Assembly: GCA_003455715.1 (NCBI GenBank)
Contig: DMQJ01000437.1
Location: forward strand, 921 to 10,616
Length of the DNA: 9,696 bases
Reading direction: 5' to 3'
From: Acidimicrobiaceae bacterium
Lineage (GTDB): Bacteria; Actinomycetota; Acidimicrobiia; Acidimicrobiales; Ilumatobacteraceae
Position numbers and translations under genes: made by a program. Shown here piece by piece: positions 1 to 5,579 of the stretch (position 1 is the stretch's first letter; every line of letters begins with the position of its first letter). The notes under the pieces are model-generated. The model did no database searches. It worked only from the letters and a program-made list of their open reading frames with translations, and was not told the origin of the DNA.

Positions 1-140
1 CCGGGCGCGCCCCGCGGCTGGGGGTGGGGGTGGGCTCGGCTCGGGAGCGGCGATTCTTCTGGCCGTAGGTGGTCATGGCAGTAGCCACGGTACCAAGGGG
101 GTGCGCGCCAGATGAGGCACTTCGTCAGCGGCGGATCGGC

Positions 141-146
141 TACTGT
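141..146 (+). promoter_or_regulatory. Possible -10 box upstream of the heptad-repeat gene
   Basis: TACTGT fits the actinobacterial TANNNT -10 pattern. It lies 17 nt before the GGGAGG ribosome binding site at 164-169, so the mRNA would begin near 152-154 with a leader of about 20 nt. No convincing -35 hexamer is present 16-18 nt upstream. In DNA this GC-rich a single hexamer is weak evidence. The rest of 1-173 contains no gene I can support; its first 50 bases are G-rich. Confidence 0.3.
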
Positions 147-173
147 CGGCCACGGAGTTCTACGGGAGGTCTC

Positions 174-557
174 ATGTCGGAGGAAATGGTCGACGTCGTG
201 CTGTCGCACGCAGGGCAGACGCGACGAGCGTTCATCGCCAAGTTGGTGCTCGGTTCGGCTGCGTTTGCAGCGCCCGTCGTCGCCTCCTTCACCATCGGCG
301 GCAGCGCGGCCCCTCGCCGCTCCCCCATCCAGCCAGCCGACCAGGAGCCGATCCTGATCGATTGCGGCCCCAACTCCACCGATGAGGCGTGCAACACCAT
401 CGACGAGGGTCCCAACACGGTCGACGAGGGCCCCAACACAGTCGACGAGGGCCCGAACACAGTCGATGACGGTTGCAACACCACTGAGGGAGAGCCCTGC
501 GACGACGACTCCGGCTCGGGCGTTCCCGGCGGTGGCGGCATTCCCGCCACCGAGTGA
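174..557 (+). CDS. Tat-signal exported protein with six acidic heptad repeats (candidate modified substrate)
   Basis: This is a 127-aa protein. I chose the ATG at 174 because GGGAGG at 164-169 sits 4 nt before it and because the Tat-like motif T16-R-R-A-F-I then falls near the N-terminus. A hydrophobic segment follows (about 24-41), with a possible signal peptidase site near A45-A46. From P66 to E107 the protein is six consecutive heptads (PNSTDEA, CNTIDEG, PNTVDEG twice, PNTVDDG, CNTTEGE), then a Gly-rich tail. The four cysteines C64, C73, C101 and C109 flank the repeats. There is no Lys or Arg after R49, and about 19 residues from 50 onward are acidic. I recognise no family. The layout suggests a precursor or surface protein: signal or leader followed by a repetitive modifiable core. 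The next gene, a SunS-like glycosyltransferase, overlaps its stop by GTGA, so the two are probably co-translated. A metal-binding acidic repeat is an alternative role. Confidence 0.8.
   Translation: MSEEMVDVVLSHAGQTRRAFIAKLVLGSAAFAAPVVASFTIGGSAAPRRSPIQPADQEPILIDCGPNSTDEACNTIDEGPNTVDEGPNTVDEGPNTVDDGCNTTEGEPCDDDSGSGVPGGGGIPATE
369..494 (+). repeat. Six tandem 21-bp units encoding (P/C)NTxDEG heptads
   Basis: Six in-frame 21-nt units encode residues 66-107 of the exported protein. The units at 411-431 and 432-452 differ at one base (ACG versus ACA, both Thr). The unit at 453-473 is more diverged, and the outer units (369-410 and 474-494) keep mainly the N-S/T core and acidic residues. The near-identical central units point to recent duplication, so copy number may vary between strains. 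Confidence 0.9.
530..552 (+). promoter_or_regulatory. Hairpin directly before the SunS-like GT start codon
   Basis: CGGTGGCGG at 530-538 and CCGCCACCG at 544-552 form a perfect 9-bp stem with 8 G-C pairs and a CATTC loop, ending one base before the GTG at 554. The stem would take up the sequence where the downstream gene's ribosome binding site should be, and no free Shine-Dalgarno is visible. Because it lies inside the last codons of the heptad-repeat gene, ribosomes finishing that gene would melt it. That would tie glycosyltransferase synthesis to substrate synthesis. It could instead act as an attenuator, or be a by-product of the Gly-rich tail codons. Confidence 0.45.
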
Positions 558-1699
558 ACCGCCGCGACGTCGTGTCGCCCCCGCTGCTCGGCGCGGCCAT
601 CATCGTCAAGAACGAAGCCGACCATCTTGAGCGGTGCCTCACGTCGCTGCGCGGCGTGTGCGACCAAGTCGTCGTTGTCGACACCGGCAGCGCTGACCGC
701 TCGGTGCAGGTAGCCGAACGCCACGGAGCCGTCGTGGGCCACTACCCCTGGGACGGCAACTTCTCGGCAGCTCGTAACACCGCGCTCGACCTGCTCACCG
801 CCGAATGGGTGCTGTACATCGATGCCGACGAGGAGGTGCAACCCGGCGACATCGCAGCGTTCCATCACCAGCTCCGCCATGCCGACGGCATCATCACGTT
901 CACGGTGCGCTTCGCAGCCCGCGTGGGCTGGACGCCCTACTGGGAGTACCGGTTGTGGCGGCACCGGCCCGACATTCGCTTCCGCAATCGCATCCACGAG
1001 ACGCATGTGCCCGATCTACGCCGCATCATGCGCACCGAGCATCTGCGCGAAGCACGCAGCCTGCTGTCGATCCAGCACTACGGCTACGAGGGCGACCAGA
1101 CCCACAAACACCACCGCAACCGGCCCCTGCTCGAACAGCAGGTGATCGACAGTCCCCGACGGGTGTATCTGTGGAACCACCTCGGGCAGGTGTACGACGG
1201 GCTGGGGATGCAGGCCGAGGCCGAGGCCGCGTGGAGGCACGGTGTGGAGATCGTGCGTGTCGACGGGCTGAAGGAGACCGTCGACATCCTCGTCTACGGC
1301 TCGCTCGCCCTGCACCTGTTGCGCAACCGACGCAGCGCACGAGCGGTCATCGACGAAGGACTGGCGCTCGACGACGACCACTACACCCTCATCCTCGCCG
1401 ACGCTCGTCAACGGGCGCTCGACGGCGACTTCGAGGCAGCCGTGACGTCGATCGACCGCCTCATCAGCGCAGGCACGTCGCTCGACCATCAGTCGCTCGC
1501 GTACAACGCAGCCATCTTCGGCCCCTGGGCGTGGCAGTTGCTCGGCGAGAGCCTGTTCGAACTCGGCAGATATCAGCAGGCGGCAGAGGCGTTCACCGAA
1601 GCCGTCCACCACGGGGCGCCCGAAGTGGAGATGCGCACCAAGGCAACGCTGTGCCGATCGCTGGCGGGTTCAGGCGATGAGTTGCTCGGCGCGCAGTGA
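554..1699 (+). CDS. SunS-like GT2 glycosyltransferase with C-terminal TPRs
   Basis: This is a 381-aa cytoplasmic glycosyltransferase. The start is GTG, overlapping the previous stop as GTGA. The N-terminal GT-A domain has IIVKNEADHLERCL (16-29), VVDTGSADRS (41-50) and the metal/nucleotide-sugar motif YIDADEEV with D90-A-D92. The R-I-H-E signature at 146-149 is typical of the GT2 group containing SunS, the sublancin S-glycosyltransferase. TPR-like helices follow at about 203-236 and 326-354, and could bind a peptide substrate. Family knowledge: SunS-type enzymes transfer a hexose from UDP-sugar to Cys or Ser of a peptide, but many relatives act on other acceptors. The adjoining Cys/Thr-rich repeat protein is the obvious candidate acceptor, by inference. 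The last 30 bp overlap the 3' end of the convergent PqqD-like gene. Confidence 0.88.
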   Translation: MNRRDVVSPPLLGAAIIVKNEADHLERCLTSLRGVCDQVVVVDTGSADRSVQVAERHGAVVGHYPWDGNFSAARNTALDLLTAEWVLYIDADEEVQPGDIAAFHHQLRHADGIITFTVRFAARVGWTPYWEYRLWRHRPDIRFRNRIHETHVPDLRRIMRTEHLREARSLLSIQHYGYEGDQTHKHHRNRPLLEQQVIDSPRRVYLWNHLGQVYDGLGMQAEAEAAWRHGVEIVRVDGLKETVDILVYGSLALHLLRNRRSARAVIDEGLALDDDHYTLILADARQRALDGDFEAAVTSIDRLISAGTSLDHQSLAYNAAIFGPWAWQLLGESLFELGRYQQAAEAFTEAVHHGAPEVEMRTKATLCRSLAGSGDELLGAQ

Positions 1700-1927
1700 C
1701 GCCATCACCGTGGCCACCTCTGCCGTCGGCGCCTCGTCGAGCCCGAATGCCTGCTGTACCAGCGCGACGATCTGCTCGTCGCTGTTTGCTCCGGTGCACA
1801 GCTCGAAGATGAGCGCAGCGGTGACGTTGAGGTGGTGCACACGGCGGGTCTCGGGCTGGAACACCACCAGGCCGTCGTCGGTCTCGGTGATGTCGAGTCG
1901 CGGAACCTGGGCAGGGTGTGCAGCCAT
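1670..1927 (-). CDS. Standalone PqqD-like peptide-recognition protein (RRE fold)
   Basis: This 85-aa protein matches the PqqD family. It has an N-terminal strand pair (about V8-R29), the segment HHLNVTAALIFELCTG (31-46), an acidic linker and a C-terminal helix AEVATVMASL (69-78). Family knowledge: PqqD and its relatives are RiPP recognition elements that bind a precursor's leader peptide and hand it to a modifying enzyme. The ATG at 1927 is preferred because TACACT sits 7 nt upstream on this strand, as expected for a leaderless transcript. An ATG at 1954 is possible, but its GGAGG is 16 nt away. The gene runs antisense between two forward-strand glycosyltransferase genes. It overlaps the first by 30 bp and diverges from the second by 30 bp. 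No radical SAM partner is visible in the window. Confidence 0.78.
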   Translation of the reverse strand: MAAHPAQVPRLDITETDDGLVVFQPETRRVHHLNVTAALIFELCTGANSDEQIVALVQQAFGLDEAPTAEVATVMASLRAEQLIA

Positions 1928-1934
1928 TGCCGCG

Positions 1935-1940
1935 AGTGTA
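1935..1940 (-). promoter_or_regulatory. -10 box of a leaderless promoter for the PqqD-like gene
   Basis: Read on the minus strand, TACACT (TANNNT) is 7 nt upstream of the ATG at 1927, which would make the start codon the first transcribed base. It lies in the 30-bp gap to the divergent glycosyltransferase gene. The expected -35 region falls inside that gene's first codons and shows no good match. Confidence 0.4.
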
Positions 1941-1957
1941 GGCAGGCCCTGCATCCA

Positions 1958-3076
1958 ATGATTCGCTACGCCTCCGAGTTCGACCACAGCGGCTACGCCG
2001 TCGCTGCCCGTCGTTACGTGCGCGCGCTCATCGCCGCCGGGGTGTCGCTGCACTGGGACCCGCTCGTCAACACGCACGACGGGCGCGTCCTCACCGACCG
2101 ATCGGCGGCTGCCTCGTCGGCGTTGCGCGATCTCGCCGCCCAACCTCGCCTGCCACCGGGCTTCGAGGCCGAGGCAACGATTGCCCACTGCATGCCCATG
2201 TCGTGGCGCCGCCTCTTCGACGAACTCCCCTCACGCCGCCGCATCGGGCAAACGGTGTGGGAAACCGAGACCGTTCCGACGCGGTGGCATCGGGAACTCG
2301 ACCCAGCCGACGAGCTCTGGGTGCCCACACGATGGAACGCCGACACGCTCCGACGCGGCGGCTGGACCAAGCCGTTGCATGTGGTGCCGCACATCGTCGA
2401 CCTGGCGCCAACCGCTCCCCCGCCGCTCGATCTGCCCGACGACGTCACCGTGTTCGTCACCATCGCGGCGTGGGAGCAACGCAAACGACCCGACCTCACC
2501 GTCGAGGCATTCCTGCGTGCGTTCACGACCGACGACCCTGTGGTACTCGTCGTGAAGACCGGACCACGCGTGCAGTCGTGGTTCACCGCCTCGGCCGCCG
2601 AGCGAGCCACGTGGTGGCAGGTGATGCAGCTCGTCAAGCAGCACAGCAGGCCGGCAGGGGTGCACCTGGTGACCGAGGTGTGGACCGACGAGCACATGGC
2701 CGGCCTCGTCGATCGGGCAGACGCCTACATCACCCTCACCGCCACGGAGGGATGGGGGCTTGGCGCCTTCGACGCCGCGACCCGCGGCGTTCCGGTCGTG
2801 ATCACCGGCTGGGGTGGCCAGCGCGAATGGCTCGCCGACGATGCCCCGTTCGTGGTGCCGTACCAGTTGGTGCCTGCCGACCACCCTGACCGCAGCATGT
2901 TCGAACCGGGGATGACCTGGGCTGCGGCCGACGTGGACGCAGCGGCCGCCATGCTGCGAGCAATCCACCTCGATCGTGGAGCGGCCCGCCGGGCGTCGGC
3001 GCCGATGGCCACCCGGTTGCAGCGCCAATACAGCCCCGAGGCCGTGGGATCGCTGATGAGGGAGGTGCTCGGTTGA
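1958..3076 (+). CDS. GT4-like (GT-B fold) glycosyltransferase
   Basis: This 372-aa protein starts at the ATG at 1958, because recognisable GT sequence begins at once (YASEFDHSGYAVAARRYVRAL, from residue 4). The N-terminal Rossmann domain ends near 160. The C-terminal nucleotide-sugar domain starts with VTVFVTIAAWEQRKRPDL (163-180), followed by VVLVVKTG (195-202) and the donor-site region TEGWGLGAFDAATRGVPV (263-280). In the usual E-x7-E pattern E264 is present, but the second Glu is D272. Retaining GT4 enzymes use this region to bind the donor sugar. Substrate and product cannot be told. The ribosome binding site is weak (AGGCAGG, 11 nt before ATG). Its stop overlaps the next gene's TTG, so the two are translationally coupled. 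It probably elongates a glycan started by the SunS-like enzyme, by context only. Confidence 0.83.
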   Translation: MIRYASEFDHSGYAVAARRYVRALIAAGVSLHWDPLVNTHDGRVLTDRSAAASSALRDLAAQPRLPPGFEAEATIAHCMPMSWRRLFDELPSRRRIGQTVWETETVPTRWHRELDPADELWVPTRWNADTLRRGGWTKPLHVVPHIVDLAPTAPPPLDLPDDVTVFVTIAAWEQRKRPDLTVEAFLRAFTTDDPVVLVVKTGPRVQSWFTASAAERATWWQVMQLVKQHSRPAGVHLVTEVWTDEHMAGLVDRADAYITLTATEGWGLGAFDAATRGVPVVITGWGGQREWLADDAPFVVPYQLVPADHPDRSMFEPGMTWAAADVDAAAAMLRAIHLDRGAARRASAPMATRLQRQYSPEAVGSLMREVLG

Positions 3077-3837
3077 GCAATGTGCTCGTGCTCACACCGG
3101 CGAAGAACGCCGCGCACGAGGCACCCGGCTTCGTCGACCGATTGCTGGCCCTCACCTACCCCCGCGAGCGGCTGTCGCTCGGCATGCTGGTGAGCGACAG
3201 CGACGACGGCACGGCCGACGCGTTCCGCCGTGAGACGCACCGCTTGGTCGACGGCGGCTGGCACGCGGTCGACATCTGGCAGCGCGACTTTGGCTATCGC
3301 ATTCCCGAGGGCCTGCCGCGCTGGGCGCCCGAGATCCAGCTGGAACGGCGGCGCATTCTGGCGCTCAGCCGCAACCACCTGTTGTTCAACGCCCTCACCC
3401 CCGCCATCGACTGGGTGCTCTGGGTCGATGTCGACGTGGTGGAGTATCAGCCCGACATCATCGAACTACTGCTCGCGCTCGGCCGCGACATTCTGCAACC
3501 GCACTGCGTCACCGAGTGGGGTGGCCCAACGTTCGACCTGAACGCGTGGCGCGACCACGGACGCCTCCACCTCGACGATCTGCGCGACGAAGGCTTCCTC
3601 GTGCCGCTCGACGCAGTGGGCGGAACCATGTTGCTCGTGCGCGCCGATTGCCACCGCGACGGTCTCATCTGGCCCGCGTTTCGTTACGGGCTGGCGAACC
3701 CACGGGTCCGCACCGATCCGGCGCAGATCGGGCGACCCGAGCTGGGTGAGATCGAGACAGAGGGGTTGGGTGTGATGGCCCACGACATGGGCATCACGCC
3801 CTGGGGCCTTCCCCACGTGGAGATTCGCCACCGCTGA
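3073..3837 (+). CDS. Anp1/Mnn9-like glycosyltransferase (GT62-type)
   Basis: This is a 254-aa protein starting at TTG 3073. The start is backed by AGGGAGG at 3059-3065 with a 7-nt spacer and by a TTGA overlap with the preceding stop. The pattern matches the yeast Anp1/Mnn9/Van1 family: LTPAKNAA (7-14), LGMLVSDSDDGTAD (36-49), LSRNHLLFNAL (98-108), WVLWVDVDVVEY with the metal-binding D119-V-D121, DLNAW (155-159), DAVGGTMLLVRADCHRDG (180-197), and IETEGLGVMAHDMG (227-240). Yeast members are Golgi alpha-mannosyltransferases that extend N-glycans. Bacterial homologues are little characterised, so mannose as donor is a guess. Unlike the yeast proteins it has no N-terminal membrane anchor, so it should be cytoplasmic or peripheral. 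It is the last gene of the forward-strand run. Confidence 0.82.
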   Translation: MSNVLVLTPAKNAAHEAPGFVDRLLALTYPRERLSLGMLVSDSDDGTADAFRRETHRLVDGGWHAVDIWQRDFGYRIPEGLPRWAPEIQLERRRILALSRNHLLFNALTPAIDWVLWVDVDVVEYQPDIIELLLALGRDILQPHCVTEWGGPTFDLNAWRDHGRLHLDDLRDEGFLVPLDAVGGTMLLVRADCHRDGLIWPAFRYGLANPRVRTDPAQIGRPELGEIETEGLGVMAHDMGITPWGLPHVEIRHR

Positions 3838-3871
3838 GCCGACACGCAGCCCGGCGCGTCAGCCGTTGGCG
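3826..3871. terminator. Imperfect palindrome across convergent stops, possible bidirectional terminator
   Basis: CGCCA-CC-GCTGA (3826-3837) can pair with TCAGC-CGT-TGGCG (3859-3871), and an inner GCCG/CGGC (3838-3841 with 3852-3855) extends the structure. Both genes end in GC-TGA inside the arms, so part of the symmetry is coding coincidence. There is no T-tract on either strand. It is the only candidate terminator in the 21-bp gap between two converging glycosyltransferase genes. Confidence 0.35.
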
Positions 3872-5010
3872 ACCAGCCCCGCCACGAGGCTGTCGAACAC
3901 CGTTGCCGCATAGCGCTGCTCGACGAGCGCCCGGCCAGCAGCGCCGACGGCGGCAGCCATCGATGGGTCGCACAGCACGGCATTGACCGCTTCCGCAAAG
4001 GCGGTCGGCGAGTCGGCCACCAATGCGTGCAGGCCGGGTTGGAACGTGAGCCCCTCCAGTGCTGCCGACGTGGCCACCACCGGACGGCCGTGTGCCCACG
4101 CCTCCAGCACCTTGATGCGGGTGCCGCTGCCCACGCGAATCGGGGCGATCGCCACCGTCGATGCGGCGTACTCCGGACCGAGATCGGCCACCAACCCGGC
4201 AACATCGACACCGGCGGTGTCGCCAAAACGCTCGCCACCTCGCCCGACGATGCGCACCATCGGGTGGCGTCCGCTGGCGAGCAGCAGCGGGTGTGCGGAA
4301 CGGAGATACCACTCAAGCCCATCCACGTTCGGGCCGTACGTGAGGTTGCCGACGAACAAGATCGGCCCGCTCGCGGGCGGCGGCGACACATCAGCAGGCA
4401 GATCGACGCAGTTGGGCAGCACGACCACGCCGGGCAGCGCGTGCACGCCAGCGGCAACAAAGCGCGTCTCGGCATGCATGCGCAGTCGGCCGTACAACCG
4501 CTCGTACGCAGCGGCCAGCGCAGCGTTACCGCTGGCGTGGTGAAACGCGGCGTCGTCGTCGTCGAGGTCGACCACGAGCCGGGCCGCGGCGACTGCGGGC
4601 GAACTCGCTCGCAGCCCCACGACGAATGGCGCCAGGTACGCACGAAAGCACACGACGACGTCGAACGGAGGAGCCTGAGCGAAGTGACGAGCAGCTTCTG
4701 CACCCAACCACGGCGGGGCGGCCGCGGCCAACGGAACCCCACCGGACCCACTGTCGAAGGTTGCCATCGCAGTGCGCACCGCCGGCACTGCCATGCCCCG
4801 GATGGCGCCGGCGCGCACCTCATCGCCACTGGGCAGAGCCACCACGTGCGCATCCGCGGCCCCCACGCGTGCTCCCGGGTCGACCACCGGCACCACCAGC
4901 GTGCTCACGTCGCCAACCGCCGACAGCGCCCGCACCCATGCGGCGGAGCGATGGGCGAGGCCGCTGCCCACCAGACCTGGACGGATCGGGGTGACGAACA
5001 GCGCCCTCAG
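3859..5010 (-). CDS. GT4-like glycosyltransferase with an unusual start
   Basis: This protein is about 383 aa. Recognisable sequence begins at ALFVTPIRPGLVGSG, but there is no ATG, GTG or TTG in frame just before it. Upstream codons in this frame are Arg-rich antisense-type noise overlapping the lipoprotein gene. The nearest option is CTG at 5010, 14 nt after the lipoprotein stop. A GTG at 4971 would remove the first beta strand. The rest is normal for GT-B sugar transferases: RLVVDLDDDD (144-153), ILFVGNLTYGPNVDGLEWYL (217-236), VRIVGRGG (252-259), and the donor site IRVGSGTRIKVLEAWAHGRP (291-310) with E303. The pattern resembles the sugar transferases of exopolysaccharide loci. It sits last in the dapA-rnj unit and has no clear ribosome binding site, so it probably relies on ribosomes arriving from the lipoprotein gene. 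Function is certain only at family level; the 5' end is uncertain. Confidence 0.75.
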   Translation of the reverse strand: MRALFVTPIRPGLVGSGLAHRSAAWVRALSAVGDVSTLVVPVVDPGARVGAADAHVVALPSGDEVRAGAIRGMAVPAVRTAMATFDSGSGGVPLAAAAPPWLGAEAARHFAQAPPFDVVVCFRAYLAPFVVGLRASSPAVAAARLVVDLDDDDAAFHHASGNAALAAAYERLYGRLRMHAETRFVAAGVHALPGVVVLPNCVDLPADVSPPPASGPILFVGNLTYGPNVDGLEWYLRSAHPLLLASGRHPMVRIVGRGGERFGDTAGVDVAGLVADLGPEYAASTVAIAPIRVGSGTRIKVLEAWAHGRPVVATSAALEGLTFQPGLHALVADSPTAFAEAVNAVLCDPSMAAAVGAAGRALVEQRYAATVFDSLVAGLVANG

Positions 5011-5024
5011 GTGACGACCACTTG

Positions 5025-5579
5025 CTACAGGGGGTCGACCGAGACGATGCCGCCATCGCCGTCGACCACGATGTCGAGCCCGCCGCCGCATTGGGCGACG
5101 CCGAGAACGGCGTACCGCACTGATCCTTGGCCGTCGCCGTTGACGTAGAACGTCTGCAGCACCAAGTCGGGCACCTCGTCCCGAACCGTGGCGAGCACGG
5201 TGGTCGGATCGAACGCCAACTGGTCGGCCGTGAAGGTGCCCCCCTGTGCAGCCTGACCCTCGGTGGAGGTGAGCCCACCATCGACGTAGATCCACTGTTG
5301 AGCGATGGTGCCGCCGCTGAGTGCGACGAACAGGTTCACCGCACGCGCCGTGGCGTTGACTTCGAAGAACTCTGGCGGCGCACCAAGTGCTCCTTCGAGC
5401 GCGTCGACTGCCTCGGCGATGCGACCCACCTGCGGCAGGTCGGTGTCGGGTTGGGCGGTGCCCGAGGGGGTGCAAATGGTGACGTCGGGCTGCTCGGTGG
5501 TGGCGCTCGATCCGTCATCGCTACACGCCCCCAGCACGACCACGCTGAAGGCTGCGAGCAGCGCCAGTCGGCGCCTCAT
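5025..5579 (-). CDS. Small secreted lipoprotein, function unknown
   Basis: This 184-aa protein has a short lipoprotein signal: basic MRRR, a hydrophobic stretch 5-18, and the lipobox V-L-G-A-C19, followed by an acidic/Ser-Thr linker. The lipidated Cys would tether it to the outer face of the membrane. The mature part (about 50-184) is one small domain with alternating strands and helices, two further cysteines (C36, C164, possibly a disulfide) and an ending DIVVDGDGGIVSVDP vaguely like PepSY-type repeats. I do not recognise a family. Its ATG overlaps the RNase J stop as ATGA, and the GGAGG next to it is too close to act normally, so it is probably made by translational coupling. Confidence 0.82.
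   Translation of the reverse strand: MRRRLALLAAFSVVVLGACSDDGSSATTEQPDVTICTPSGTAQPDTDLPQVGRIAEAVDALEGALGAPPEFFEVNATARAVNLFVALSGGTIAQQWIYVDGGLTSTEGQAAQGGTFTADQLAFDPTTVLATVRDEVPDLVLQTFYVNGDGQGSVRYAVLGVAQCGGGLDIVVDGDGGIVSVDPL

Noticed and set aside
20..45. G-rich stretch with four G-runs, possible G-quadruplex
   Set aside because: The last loop is 8 nt and the surroundings are generally G-rich. Without conservation it is not worth calling.
366..485. N-glycosylation sequons as the modification code
   Set aside because: Only NST and NTT fit N-x-S/T. The four other heptads read NTI or NTV, so N-linked sequons cannot explain the repeat.
369..494. CRISPR-like array
   Set aside because: The 21-bp units are contiguous with no spacers and stay in frame with a protein.
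140..1006. 288-residue open frame antisense to the repeat protein and the SunS-like GT
   Set aside because: It is a mirror of the genuine codons (its own repeats are the antisense of the heptads), with no family features.
1670..2188. Longer 172-aa form of the PqqD-like protein
   Set aside because: The first 87 residues are antisense to the GT at 1958-3076 and look like composition noise. Family similarity begins only near residue 90, and a better start exists at 1927.
3684..4853. 389-residue open frame on the minus strand
   Set aside because: It overlaps two well-supported genes. Its Trp/Arg/Cys-rich composition is typical of a shadow frame and no motif is present.
5011..5475. N-terminal extension of the minus-strand GT to 538 residues
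   Set aside because: The extension is Arg-rich, overlaps the lipoprotein gene in another frame and has no GT features. It is open only because of the base composition.
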